Below the pieces are notes generated by a model. That model did no database searches. It had not been told where the DNA came from and saw only the letters and a program-made list of their open reading frames with translations. Of a DNA stretch of 64,000 bases, positions 11,426 through 23,700 are shown in pieces. The stretch's first letter is position 1. Every line of letters begins with the position of its first letter. The translations under genes were made by a program, and so were the position numbers. This DNA comes from Theropithecus gelada (taxonomy: Eukaryota > Chordata > Mammalia > Primates > Cercopithecidae): positions 18,194,244 through 18,258,243 of the forward strand of contig NC_037680.1 of NCBI RefSeq assembly GCF_003255815.1, written 5' to 3'.

Positions 11426-11458
11426 TTTTTTTTTTTTTTTCTTTTCTTTTCTTTTTTA
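11426..11458. repeat. Poly-T / (CTTTT)n low-complexity tract
   Basis: A run of 15 T is followed by CTTTT units. It is not attached to an element I can identify. Confidence 0.9.
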
Positions 11459-12079
11459 CTGGAGGACTAAAGGAGACATTATTTGCAACTACTGTCACAA
11501 ATGCAAGTAAGAAGTCTTCAGCTCTTAGTAGACTACGAGTAGCTCAGAGTAGACCGATCCCATTTGTTACCATAACTGCCAAATTCTTGTTAAGGCCTTT
11601 ATTCTCCTGGTTGGAAAAGACATCTCTGCACATGTGACTGATATGCAAAGTGCTCCTTGAATATTAATATTGACCAGAAATTTTAGAAAAAATTATTTAA
11701 TTTTATCAATCAAATATTCCCCAAGATGAGGAAGTCTATAATTTGTGGTTTTGAAAATAAAGTAGAAGTATTACACAAAGCAGGTCAAACCTACATTCTG
11801 GCTGGCTCTCTGCAATTTTAATTTGGAGTTTATTTTTGTCCTTAGTGAACACCTTACATGCTTCATTAGTTTTTTCACCATTCCAGAATTGTGAAATGTT
11901 GTGATATTTGCCCAAAATTATTTTTCATATCAACCCTTTATTCACATGAATCATAGGCATGGTTCATTTACTATGAACAAGGAGCTCACTTGGACCAAAT
12001 AGTCAAAAAAACATAAGGAGAAATCCTAAGTTTTAGAATTGTTTAAACTCCTCACAAATGAATTACATTGGCCTAGAGA

Positions 12080-12265
12080 CGCCTGTAATACTTAAGAAGG
12101 GTTTGCTTTGTGCTGGACACTGGTCTAAGAATTTTGACTGTATTGACTCAGTTCACAGTTCTACAAATTAAAATTTATTGGTGTTACTTCTATGTGTTGT
12201 AAGTCATCTTACAGGTGAGGAAACTGAGGCAGAATCAGAATTTAAATTCTAGCAGACTACCTTCA
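12080..12265 (+). repeat. MIR SINE
   Basis: Forward MIR with 'gctggacactggtctaagaa', 'gactgtattgactcagttc' and 'acaggtgaggaaactgaggc', matching the MIR core and downstream region. Confidence 0.78.
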
Positions 12266-13234
12266 AGTTTTACATATTTAATCATTACCTAAACTTTCTG
12301 CCGTAAATATTTTTCTGCAACTTGACTTACTGTGCAGAGAGAACCAGCAAAACTCTATTTGTCCTTTAATTCTTTCTTACTCTGGATCTACTTTAAAACA
12401 ATTATTTACTTGTTGTAATTTCAGAAGTTTTAGATGCATTCCATGAATTGAAGGAAATGGAATCCCCTTCCCCTTGTGAAATATCTCTCTCAGTATTTCA
12501 TCTGGGTGGTAATGGAGTTTTCTAGAACAAGAAAATAAATTATATATGCAGACCCTTCTTGTATGTCAATAAAGATATACAATGGGTAAAGGGACATTCA
12601 ATGATGCATTTAAACCATACTAAATGCTAAATGGAAAGGTGAATATTTGCCAAAGTTATGTATTATTTTTTGGCTGGCGTCTTTAAGTTGCAATTAAATC
12701 ACAAAGTTGATATTGTCATCTTGAGATACTGACCTATTTAATTAAGTTTGTAGTGAAGCAATTATATGTTTATTAATAGGTATGAAAGATACTGTCAGTA
12801 AGCGTAAGTCATGGTTTTTGTCCATGTATACTTCAGTAAATGGATGAACCACACCACACCTGCAGAAATGAGAGAATATGTGGCATGACTGTATTTGGCC
12901 TCTAAATGTTAGAAAACAATCTGGGAAGAAAGTACTGAATGTATGTGAATCTTGGGCAAGGGGTGGATACAAAGAAGTTGGCCTCAAAGGGAAAAACTGT
13001 GAGAAGTGACACTGAAGTTGTCTAAATGTAGATTTAGAAGACAGGACACTTTTTGTTTGTGTGAAAATATATGAAGAAAATTATGAATATGAGAGTGTGC
13101 ACAGTTCATTTAGGGTATATCTAAAGTAGATGATGTGAGACTAAACAAGTACAGTGGAGCTAGGGTGAGCACGATTGTCTTTGGTTCACGACATTTGGTT
13201 GTGCCCTGTCTTAAATATTGTGTTGCCACCTTGT
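12266..13234. other. Single-copy DNA, no gene seen
   Basis: About 970 bp without a repeat or coding signature that I can support. Confidence 0.45.
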
Positions 13235-13600
13235 CAGCCTTCCCCGAACACACCAGATACACAAAAACACCTCTGCACCTTTGATCAAACTATTCCTGTA
13301 GCCTACAATTATCTTTTCTCTATCTCCAGCTTATTAAAAGTCATATACCCTTCAAGGTTCCACTCAAACTCTTCTCTGAGTCATTTGATAATAGCCTCCC
13401 AATTAAACGTAATTATTCCATCACCTGCACTCTATAGTATCTGAAAGCTGCTACAGTTGGGCTGTTCTGTTCTGTCACATTAACTGTGGCTCACTGTTTG
13501 CATGACTCTCTTTCCCAGAGAGCAGAGTTGGTGTTTTTGCATCACTCCATGGCATAGGTAGATATTTTTGAATAGATTTTTCTTGATAGTATGTGTTGAA
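13235..13600 (+). repeat. L2 LINE 3' end
   Basis: The forward L2 3' region is recognised by the order of 'cctctgcacctttgatcaaa', 'cccttcaaggttccactcaa', 'ccagagagcagagttggtg' and the approach to the L2 terminus. It is diverged, as expected for an element older than the placental radiation. Non-coding. Confidence 0.7.
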
Positions 13601-14366
13601 TTGAGAGGAAACAGTTTGAAAAATAGCTCTGGGGTAAGATGTAATCCTAAGGGTAGACGGTGTCCAAAAATAAAGTGGAAGAAAGATAGTTTATCTATGG
13701 TCAGCTCATTCTTAGAGCATGCAAAGTACAGACATCATAGGCCTAGAATGACAGATCTGACCCTTGTGTGATGTGCTAGCTTTATGCTGCCCCACGGTGA
13801 TAAAGAGAACTCTTTCCATTCCAGCCAACCCTTTCATGTATTTGTGTTCCATGAACAGCACAAATCATTTCCCAGTATTCCCAGTAATAAAAAAACAAAA
13901 ATTACAAAAAAGATTCAATCTCTTGCCCTCTTTAGAACATGAAAGTCGATTGCACATAAGAAGGGCTGTTCATTGTTATAATCCATGTTTTGTTTTCAAG
14001 TTTAAATCTTCCAAAGTTGGATGATTTTTAAAAGTACATATCATCTCAGAGAAGCCACGTAAGAACTTTTATGAAATATACATTTATTTTTAAAAGTATA
14101 TTTTAATTCACATTTGGTCTACTACATAAATGGATCAAAATGTAATTAAAGACATACTCTTTCTCCCAGGTCATCTGTGATTCAGAGACTAAGAAAACTA
14201 ACTGAAGCATACTGTGGAGCGTCCTTTACTCATAGTAAATGACTTCCGGAGCCCAGTGCAAGCCCGCAGCACCCTCATCTGTAATATATTCAGCAGAAAT
14301 GCAATGTAACACAACTTTTTTAAAATTGTTATTCAATATACAAAAGAAACCATAATACTAAAATTA
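13601..14366. other. Single-copy DNA, no gene seen
   Basis: No repeat I can name and no domain in any frame. Confidence 0.45.
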
Positions 14367-14445
14367 TTAGGTTGGTGCAAAAGTTAATTGTGGTTTTTGC
14401 CATTGAAAGTAATGGCAAAACTGCAATTACTTTTGCACCAAAATA
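14367..14445. mobile_element. MADE1 mariner MITE (miR-548-type palindrome)
   Basis: A short palindromic element derived from the Hsmar1 mariner. The left end 'ttaggttggtgcaaaagtta' pairs with 'aattacttttgcaccaa' on the right. The middle is 'ggtttttgccattgaaagta' followed by 'atggcaaaactgcaatt'. TA precedes it at 14365-14366. The right terminus is decayed (aaat instead of cctaa). MADE1 copies are the known source of miR-548 family hairpins in primates. Whether this copy is transcribed is unknown. Confidence 0.93.
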
Positions 14446-14560
14446 TTTCCATTTGGTTCCACAGAGCTGCACTCTATTTTTGATTTCCTTGCAATTAAAT
14501 GAGGCTTTGTGACTGAGTTTCAACAAAGTCACCAGTCCCCATTTCACTAGGCGTGTGGAT

Positions 14561-14783
14561 GGATAGCTTGTGCTCCAGGTCCAGGCCTGGCTAGTGGAAA
14601 TCTACCAGCCATGTTCTTCCCAGCTCTTTTCCCACCTGCTGACTGTGTGCCAATGATCAGGGCAAACACGAAGGTGGCAGGTCCCCAGTAACCTTCCTCA
14701 TGGCATGAGACAAGCCTCACAATCCTGACCCATAATAGATTATTTTTAGAGCAAGAAATGAACTATTATGTTCAGCCACTGGA
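14561..14783 (+). mobile_element. Possible decayed LTR-like repeat
   Basis: 'gagcaagaaatgaactatta' followed by 'tgttcagccactgg' resembles the common 3' end of several mammalian LTR families ('…aataaa…ttaagccactg'). The upstream portion is GC-richer than its surroundings. The family is not assigned. The assignment is tentative. Confidence 0.35.
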
Positions 14784-14840
14784 TGTGTGTGTGTGTGTGT
14801 GTGTGTGTGTCTGTCTGTCTGTCTGTGTCTGTGTCTGTGT
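14784..14840. repeat. (TG)n-(TCTG)n compound microsatellite
   Basis: About 13 TG units followed by TCTG units and GTCTGT variants, 57 bp in all. Confidence 0.97.
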
Positions 14841-15382
14841 TGGTAACAGTAGTCAGCTTGCCTTAAACAACAGAACCTCAAAAAAGCTTATCTGTTATGA
14901 ATAGTGGCTGTCCATTCAGGGAAATTTTGTTCCCCACGGAAGACCTGTCAATGCCTGGAAACAACTGGGAGAAAGTCCTGTTGGCATGTAGTGGGTAGAT
15001 GCCAAGGAGGCTGCTGAACACTTTACAATGCACGGGACACACCCCACAGCAAAGAATGATCTGACCCCACAAATCAGTGGTGCAGAGCATGAAAAACCTT
15101 GCATAATGAGAGCTAGTACTAGATAAAGTGTCACTCTTATTAATTATTAGCTGTTGAAAAACACATCTTTATCTTAAAGTGAGTTCTATTGCAAATATGT
15201 TAGCAATTAATGACCTTGGCCTAATGGAATTTGAAATTTCAGGATATTCTTTATGGTCTGAGTCAACAATATACAACAACAATTTCTGGATAAAACTTGA
15301 AGTAATTTGAATTTGTCATCAGAGCGCTTCTTATCCTCCCCATTGTCTTCCTGAACTCAATTTTCAGTGCTTCTTTGCTGTA

Positions 15383-15400
15383 GCATGCATGCATGCATGT
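15383..15400. repeat. (GCAT)n self-complementary run
   Basis: Four GCAT units. Each GCATGC is palindromic, so the tract can fold on itself. A short TA/CA-rich stretch follows. Confidence 0.85.
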
Positions 15401-15699
15401 ATACACACATATACAGAAATGCACACACCACGGTAAAACATCCCTTGCTATCCTAACGTCTTTTTGCTTACTCCTGACAAACTGTGCTATCTCACTGAAG
15501 AACCATAATTGAGTAAATGGTCAGGTATCAATCTACATTTTCTATCATTCTATATGTCACTTTTTATACATTTGATTATCCAGGTCCCATTCTCTGAAGA
15601 CTTTGCACTCTTATAAGTATCTAATACAATTTTTAAAACCACGTATTAATGATTTCATGCTGTTTTCCTTCCATAAGAATACACTAAGTTTTACATAGG

Positions 15700-15805
15700 A
15701 TCCTATTATTTCAGGAGGACAATACCATGTTATGAAAAGAGCCGTGGACTGAGGATATGCAGTCTGTAGCACTAGCTAGATGACTATTGATTAACTAGCA
15801 GAGTA
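15700..15805 (-). repeat. Possible MIR fragment
   Basis: 'gaaaagagccgtggactgag' and 'actagctagatgact' follow the order of the 5' half of a reverse-strand MIR. The similarity is weak. Confidence 0.4.
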
Positions 15806-15950
15806 AAAGGTAGGCACTATGTTCTCTATAAATCAGTTTTGTTGCTTGAATGGGAAGAAATTTAACTGCATGATTTCTAAGCTTCATTTTAATAAATTTA
15901 CTTTAGCACATTCATATTCATGCCACAAATACTTACTAAACACTGTTTTT

Positions 15951-16245
15951 TGTTTTTTTAATTTGAGATGGAGTTTTGCTCTTGTTCCCCAGACTGGAGT
16001 GCAATGGTGTGATCTCTGCTCACTGCAACCTCTGCCTCCTGGGTTCAAGCAATTAGCCCGCCTCAGCCTCCAGCGCAGCTGGGATTACAGGCATGCACCA
16101 CCACGCCCGGCTAATTTGTATTTTTAGTAGAGATGGGGTTTTTCCATGTTGGTCAGGTTGGTCTCAAACTCCCAACCTCAGGTGATACGCCCACCTCAAC
16201 CTCCCAAAGTGCTGGGATTACAGGCATGAGCCACTGTGCCCGACC
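15951..16245 (-). mobile_element. AluS SINE with perfect target duplication
   Basis: Reverse Alu, body 'gagatggagttttgctcttg' through 'gagccactgtgcccgacc', with a degraded T-tract at its left. Identical 14-bp direct repeats, taaacactgttttt, flank it at 15937-15950 and 16246-16259, defining the insertion exactly. Many CpG sites have decayed, so it is older than the AluY at 233. Confidence 0.95.
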
Positions 16246-16640
16246 TAAACACTGTTTTTATATAGGCACTGTGCTGATGGTGGAAACTTGACAATGAATA
16301 AGGTAAACATGACCTTTTCCGCAATGGAAATTACAGTCCCACCTCCTGTGTGCAGAGCATGGTTGAAGGCACTATGGAGGCTCCAATGATGTCACAGAAG
16401 GCACTTGCTTTTAAGGACTGGAAGTGCACTAAGAAAAATGATAAATATACCTATGACTGTAGTATGTGTTGGGCTGTGGTAGTTACTTTATTAGAGTTAA
16501 AAATAAAGTGCTATTGGTGATCAGAAGAAGGATTATCTCCAAGTTCAGGAAACTGAGATAACTTTCAGAAAGAAGGGAACATTTGAGCTAGTTATTTAAG
16601 AGTACAACAAATTCAGAGACAGAGAGAAACATTAAATATC
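16246..16640. repeat. Ancient mammalian dispersed repeat, family unresolved
   Basis: 'ataggcactgtgctgatggt' followed by 'atgaataaggtaaacatgac' has the style of a repeat phrase found many times in mammalian genomes ('…ggcactgtgctagg…gaataag…'). Similar phrases recur near 25305, 32700, 38510 and 43940. I cannot name the family. The Alu at 15951 appears to have inserted into it. Confidence 0.4.
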
Positions 16641-16976
16641 AGCAAGAATGTACAAAATGGTGAGCTGAAAATATTGGAATAGTGTTTCTGTAATTGGAAA
16701 ATACTACAGTGTTACTAAATTTCAAAGTGTATGTCTTTGTTTGTTAGAGTTGTTATAACAAAATATGACAGACTGGGTGGCTTAAATAACAATTTATTTT
16801 CTCAGACTGGAGACTGGCAGTCCAAGATCAAGGTGCTGGCAGGGTTAGTTTCTTCTGAGCTTTCTTTTCTTGATTTTCTAATGTCTGTCTTCTCCCTATT
16901 CCTGCATATGACCTTTCCTCTGGTGCACAAGCATATCCGGGCCCTGGTCGTCTTTTCCTATGAAGAGATTAGTCAA

Positions 16977-17276
16977 GGTCAGGCACGGTGGCTCATGCCT
17001 GTAATCCCAGCACATTGGGAGGCAGAGCAGGTAGATAACTTGAGGTCAGGAGTTCAAGATCAGCCTGGCCAACATAGCAAAACCCCATCTCTACTAAAAA
17101 TACAAAAATTTGCCAGAAATAGTGGTGGGCGCCTGTATTCCCAGCTACTCTGGAGGCTGAGGCAGGAGAATCACCTGAATCTGGAAGGCAGAGGTTGCAG
17201 TGAGCCGAGATCACCCCACTGCATTCCAGCCTGGATGACAGAGACTCTGTCTCAAAAAAAAAAAAAAAAAAAAAAT
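16977..17276 (+). mobile_element. AluS SINE (first of a tandem pair)
   Basis: Forward Alu from 'gtcaggcacggtggctcatg' to an A22 tail (about 17254-17275). Both monomers are present. It lies inside an antisense MLT1-type LTR. Confidence 0.93.
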
Positions 17277-17499
17277 AGCTGGACACAGTGGCTCATGCCT
17301 GTAATCCCAGCACTTTGGAAGGTTGAGGTGGGTGGATCACCTGAGGTCAAGAATTTGAGACCAGCCTGGCCAATATGGTGAAACTCTGCCTCTACTAAAA
17401 TGCCCAGGAGGCAAAGGTTGCAGTGAGTCAAGATTGCACCACTACACTCCAGCCTGGGCAACAGAGCAAGACTCTGTCACACATACACACAAAAAAATA
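17277..17499 (+). mobile_element. Alu SINE with internal deletion (second of the pair)
   Basis: Forward Alu starting 'gctggacacagtggctcatg' immediately at the tail of the first Alu. It has lost about 100 bp between 'gcctctactaaaa' and 'tgcccaggaggcaaaggttg', which removes the junction and the start of the right monomer. The tail is 'acacatacacacaaaaaaa'. It probably inserted at the A-tail of its neighbour. Confidence 0.9.
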
Positions 17500-17660
17500 C
17501 AAGTCAGATTGACTTAGGTTGGATTAGGGCTCATCCTAACAGCCTCACTTTAATGGAATCACGTCTTTAAAGGTTTATGCTCCAAATACAGATATTCTGA
17601 AGCACTGGGGGCTGGACTTCAACATGTAAATTTTGGGGGGACACAATTCAGCCCATAACA

Positions 17661-20110
17661 GTGTGTGGGGGCTATTGTGAGAGATGAGGCTGGAAATAGA
17701 CCTAATAGGGATTTAATAAAATTGAAGTAGGCTGAACTTTCTCTGTAGGTCCCATTCAGGATTTAGAGCAAGGCATTAACATCATCACATTCTGCTTTAA
17801 AAAGGTAAATCGGGCAACAAAAAGAATAGTACAGATAAGAATGAATAGACAAATCTCTTTGAAAGGTAAAATGGAAAGACACTAAAACTTATCAGATGTG
17901 ATTTTTAGAGGAGAGAGAAGGGTCAAAGGATAACCCAAATTTCCCTGCATTTATCATTGGAAGCATGGGAGCCAGTAATAAATAACAGGATGAGAGTCAG
18001 AGAACACATAGCTTTGTGTAGGATGTGATGCCTTGGATTTCAGGTACACAGACATGGAGGTTTTGCTGACTGTCAGAAAAGGTGGCCAGAAAGCACTTGG
18101 TACACATATTTGGAATTCTAGGCAGGTGAAGAGGGTTGGTCCAGCAGCCTAGAGGTGATGTAAGCCACTTCAGAATGAGTTAGGATCCCAGTGCTTCCCA
18201 CGTGTCCAGCGGAAAGGAAAACTAGTCTGGGACAGGGAGTGATGGCATGATAGGTTCTGACACTATCACAAGAAGGGGTTTTCAAAAGAAGGGGATGCTT
18301 TACATCCTCTAAACTGTGATGCCATCTCTGCTCACAACAGTGCTGCCCACCTGATGGGAATCGAACTAGCCAGACCCCATCTATCTCACAGTGGAAGCCC
18401 TGCAGTTTGAATTTCCCAACTTCCCAAGAAACTTTCTAACATTTGTCAGAGAGGAATGGCCCAGCCAGTGTTGATTTGGAGATTTCCTTTTAATCAAGCA
18501 TTTTTGTGTAGAGTAGACACAACCCAGAGATTCTTATCCACTAACCCTGAAGGCAGGTGGTAGTGGTCACCCTCTGAACTCTCTTCTCTGGTTTGCATCA
18601 GGGCAAGTCATGTTTTCAATGAAAGTTCTTCTATCTGACTCCAATAGCATTATGCTAGTAGATCTGACATCAACAAGTTATTATTTAGTCTGCTGGGGAA
18701 TACGCACTCTAGTCTATTTAAACTGTGGAGACTTGGACTCTTGCCTTTGTTAGTCTCTGAAATGCTATTACATTAATTGTTTCACCCTGCCCTATTTGAT
18801 ATACTGTTCACAATGAGAAGTGGGTGGCTTTATGCAAATGCATGCAGCATTATCTTTCCATTTTCCCACTCAGCATCCCATGTCTTTCCTCCTCATCTGT
18901 TTCCTGTTTTTGAATGCAATTTATTTTCTAAGTACCCAAAAGAGATGTTTCAACATTTGTTGATACTAACTAGTTCTGATCTTTCCTGCCCCCGCAACTG
19001 GAAAAACTCCAGTTGCAAAATAGCAAATGAAAACATTATGAAATCTCTCAGGAGAGCTAAATAAATGATCAGATGCTCAGGCGGCAAACTAAGTTACCAG
19101 AATCTTCTCAGGCATATGTTTGACTTTGACAATCTTCCTACTTCTCTGACTCTCCTATTGAACTGACCTCTGGACACCAATTCCAATTTATAAGTCTTTT
19201 CACACTGAACCAGTATATATATTATTATAACTGGAAGTCCCAGCTTGGATTACCAGAAAAAAAAAAAAACTGAAAATAAAAGCAGTGTTTATCACTCTAT
19301 TACAAGTTTAAGTGCTATGCAGACACCCTCAGGATTTAAGATCAGAAACTTTCCCCAAATTAGAATTGACAATGTCTTCATTGCTGTACTTGGGTTTACC
19401 ACTTTGGAGTACTGAGCTATATGATGAAATTATTGAGCAGGTAGAGCGATGAAAGCAGTTGAGTTGGAATAAAAGGCAATAAAGAAGAATATTACTCTCT
19501 CTTTGAACACAAACAAACAGAAATCTGTGTTTGACAACTGTGAGATATGTACATTTCGAAGGTTAAGATATGGAGGGCATAAGAAAATAGCTCTTTCATG
19601 ATTGTTTAAGTTAAAACTATAGAAGCCAGCAAATATAAAAGATGAATCCTGAAAGGACAATTGTATAGAAGTCAAAAACATCCTTTCCCTTAATAAAAAC
19701 AAACTGACTAAAGCCAATATGAGGCATTTCTGCTCTTTTAGGTTGAACTATATGTTTCCAAGTACTTTATAATAATAATATTTCCCACACTTCAACACAG
19801 CAGTAGAGAAATCTGAGTGAATTGCTATCTAAATGAACAGACCTTAGGAAATGGAAAAGCTGTTCAAATCTAACATGGCAGCTTAAGAAACAAATTCCTT
19901 CCCGGGAAAACTTTGGAAGCATGATGAATGGAAACTTCTCCATTATCTCTTGCATCACTGGAGCTGAAGCCTCTCTATTTTTAATTTTTAATTGGATGTA
20001 ATAACCTGAACTGTTGGTCAGCCATACTAAACAGCTTGGTTTAAAAGGAAAAAATAAATAAACTCCCACTCAGAGCAGATGTAAGTTCTCTGTAGGGAGA
20101 AAAATAATCA
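17661..20110. other. Mostly single-copy; ancient repeat traces at 17700-18120
   Basis: 17700-18120 has the texture of an old mammalian repeat ('gagagaagggtcaaaggata', 'ggatttcaggtacacagaca'), but I cannot name it. From about 18120 on I see no repeat or gene. An A-run of 13 lies near 19257. Confidence 0.4.
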
Positions 20111-20119
20111 CAAAATGGT

Positions 20120-20720
20120 TGTGGAATATAAAATTCCAAATAAAAATCCTTTTAATTTGTCTTGGATGTTCGAGTAGGGGGAGTGCAGCAAGCGGAGTTT
20201 GTGTGCTTTGCAAGCAATTTCTGAAAATGACAATGCCAAGTCTATTTAGCGCTTATAATTACCTGTCACCGTGCTTCCAGGCACTGGCTGGAGACAAGGG
20301 AGCTGCACGCCTGACAGTGCAGTGCTGCCTGGGAGATAAAAAAAATGGGGACATGCCTGGGGCTTGCTCATCCTGACTGTGTCGTGTGGGAAGATAAGCC
20401 CGCTGACTCAGTCCTCCACTGTAGGTAAAGCAGTTATGTGGCCCCAAGCAACTGCACCTCTGCTCCAGGGTCAAAAAAACAAAAGAAGCGTCAGACAAGT
20501 TTGACTGCACTACCAAGACTAAAAATCAGAGATATTTCTATTTTTAGATGCACTCGGTATTTTTTGAAAAAGTATAAATCTTATAAATTGAGTTATTTGA
20601 TTTGTTAATTCCTGCTGATAGCTGCCTTTTTGATGTAATGATTACTTTTACTTTAAACTTTGAGACCTTTCTGCCGTCCTAGGTCTCCTATCAATTGCCA
20701 GCCCACTTGTTGGTGAGTAT
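20120..20720. promoter_or_regulatory. Candidate conserved non-coding element
   Basis: About 600 bp free of recognisable repeats, with more even base composition than its neighbours. It contains an exact MEF2-type site, ctatttttag (20538-20547), a Maf/AP-1-like core gctgactca near 20402, and 'cttataattacctgtc' with a homeodomain core. No gene structure is visible. These sites can occur by chance. The assignment as a regulatory element is an inference and needs cross-species alignment. Confidence 0.25.
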
Positions 20721-23700
20721 GAATGGTTTCCTGGAGTGTCTTATCTCACTCCTTGGATATATTTGGCCATTTTCATGACTCAACTCAACCTCCAATTTTT
20801 GGTGTATTATAATATGGGTACATTAACTTTAATAAAGATATTGCTATAGCAAACAAAAGATATTCTAGGAGTACCCATGCCTGTCCAAGCTCCACTGGAC
20901 TTATCTTTCAGTTCTCTTCCAAAATAGGAGTTAAGTGAAAGGTATTAACTCAAGAATCAGAAGACTTTATTTGAGTATATGCTTTGTAGGGTGAATTCAG
21001 AAAACAAAATAAAAACAAAGAAAGACAAAATTTTTTTGTTTCTTCATTTGTAAAACATGAAGTATATCTTTTGCCTCTCTGTTTCTGAGTGGGCTGTCAA
21101 GTATAAATGAGATACTATAAGTGAAAGCATATTTTGATCTGTAAAATGCTGTGCAAGGCATGCATGATAATAGTAGAGATGCAAAACCTGACTCATTGGT
21201 AAACAGAAAGCACCTGGAGGACAGGGGAGTCACATATGTTGTACTGTTCTGTTTTGTCATTTGGATATGTTTGCCTTCTGTCCAAAATAAAAGGTTAAGG
21301 TATGTTGTTACTGTACATGGTTGTGAAATCATTTTAATAAAACTAACTAAGAGTAAATATGTGTGTTTGATCATTTATTTATTCACTTAAGATATATGTG
21401 TGTGTTTATTCATTCATTTATTCATTTGTTCTGGAATGGAGTTTTGGCCCTCCAGAAATGCTAAATCCCTTCTTCAGGTCCCTCTTATACCATTCCAGGA
21501 CTTTGTTCAAGATTTAGTGGAAATCTAGCCTCTCAATTAAGACAACAGCTGCTTTGGACAAGAGCATAGATAAGAGGCATGCTTATCGTACTGAATGGTA
21601 ATCGGTTTGTAAAAGGGATTTGCAATGTGTTGCAAGGAAATGAAATTTATTGAGAATAGTGTTGGATCTGTATCTGTAGGGAGAATAAGTAAATAAAATT
21701 ATACTAACACTTAGGTTGAGATATGGGGACAAAAAATAGAGGGGCATATATAGGGTTGTTACCTCATCATGTGCCTGTCTGTTTCTGCATTTGAGGCTTT
21801 GCCTAATTTGGATATGACTTTGTTTTCCAATTGAACTGATATGGTACATATTATAATGAGTTCATGGAATGCTAAAGGGCTGTGAAGCTTTGGAACCCTA
21901 GGGAGCCTTTGGTGGTCCTGATATAGAAAGGATTTCTATAGGTGAATGGCCTCATGATACATTTCTTCCACAAGAAGAGACTGGTGAAACTACAAATTAC
22001 TTGCTTCTCAAGATCAGCATATTTTCAGAAGAATGGAAGATACGCAGTGTCGTCAAAGTAAAATGAACTTCTGAGCCAAATTAATTACTGTCTGAAGTAT
22101 TGACATGCTTGAAACTTGAAATGAATATACAACTCGATCAGACTTCATTTTGTCTTTTTGAAGAGTTGTATGAAATAGTTTTATTGTTCACTTGAGATAC
22201 AATAAAACCTGAAACTAGAATGCAGTCAATTAAGCTGCCTGAAAATGAGATGATGACTATTGTAGAAATATATTGGAAAAGATAGAAGGGAAGAAAGAAC
22301 CTTTCGTCAGCGCACACTGGATTCTTACAGGAATCAAATCAAGTGCTTTCATGCTAGAATTAGGACCAGGTTCAATCCAAGTGACAGTCATCTTGAGACA
22401 CTATGTATTCATCAATAGGACATGTGCAGCATTCTTCAGAAATCACAGCCAAACTCTGATCCCTCATATTCTATATACAATGGTTACATAGCTCAGCTTC
22501 TTTAAAGGTATGTTGGGACTGAAATGCTCATACAGGGATGGAATAAGTAGAAATTATCATCCTTGGGGGTGTATCACAAGGAGTATTGATAAGAAAGATT
22601 ATTTTTAACTTGCCGAAATAACAATCATAGAATAATTTATACCACAAAATTCAATATTTTGTGGATTAAATGCTTAAACATAATTATCAGTTGTTAACTC
22701 TTTTCTTTGTCTCTTTGCTCTTTGTCTCTCTCTCTCTCCCTGTAAAATACAGATATAATTTTATTATGTGTGATGTTAGAAAGCAGGCTTGCCACACTAG
22801 GGTATTAGTAAAGCCTTATCTTTGTTCTTATTCAGGTTCTCTTGTGTACTCTGAAAATTATATCATTCACTAATATTGACTAGAATTTATAGTCAAGTGA
22901 GGTTGGTAAAGCAAACCACTTAACTCTCCAAGCAACGATTTAAACCCAGCTGACCATACATTGACTTTCCAGCACTTACTATGGAGGTAGGCACTCAATA
23001 TATATTTCCAGAATGAATTAATCAGCATCTTACCTTTGTCTACATTTATACATATCAGATTCATCATTTTATTCCTTTACATTAGAATGGATCTATCAAT
23101 GACAAAGCATTTCTGTCACCATTGCCTAGATGTGTTCAACATTCAGACCTCAAAGTACAGAAGTTTTACAACCCCAAACTGTATTTCTGAATTGTTTTTA
23201 GTGCCCTATCTAGGTATTTCCATTCCTTTCTTGCTGTGTCAGATTCTGGACAACACAGAACATGTCTGCTATTTTGCTTTCCTCGAATGTGATAATGATG
23301 TGTAAAAAGCCTACTGTTTATGGACACCTGTAAATGACTGATGCAGTTGCAGAGGAAAATATTGGTTGTTGCTATTTCCTAGACTAAGTGTTAAACGGAC
23401 AATTTCTCTATTTCCCTCTGTTAAGTGATCCCTCTGCTACTGCAGCTGGTGTTAAAATCTATTTCTTTGCAAACAAATTCTGCTTTCCCATGGTATTGCT
23501 GTTTATCTAATTTTGTCTGCTTTACATGTTTATTATAGCAAAAAAACTTCAATGTCAAAAGATCCTGGGAATAAGAAACAGAACTTGAGACATGCTTATT
23601 TTCTTAATATAGTATCTATCTTTTTGCTGGCACCTCCTGTTCATTTTGGGAAAGATTTTTTTTCACCTGCTGAATTACATTCTTCTGTGACTGTTCTCTT

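Larger units (their letters stand above)
16728..17660 (-). mobile_element. MLT1-type LTR, antisense, split by two Alus
   Basis: Reverse-strand ERVL-MaLR LTR. Its left part (16728-16976) contains 'agttgttataacaaaatatg', 'actgggtggcttaaataaca' and 'gtccaagatcaaggtgctgg'. Its right part (17500-17660) ends 'ggggacacaattcagcccat' + 'aaca'. The two parts belong together once the intervening Alu pair is removed ('tcctatgaagagattagtca' joins 'cagattgacttaggttgga'). A reading frame spanning LTR and Alu here is accidental. Confidence 0.75.

Noticed and set aside
16731..17381. 216-codon forward frame as a gene
   Set aside because: It runs through an antisense MLT1-type LTR and two Alus. Its length comes from Alu sequence and the lysine run from the A-tail.
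20997..21374. 125-codon reverse frame
   Set aside because: No domain, low-complexity hydrophobic composition, overlaps an opposite-strand frame, and no exon or promoter context.
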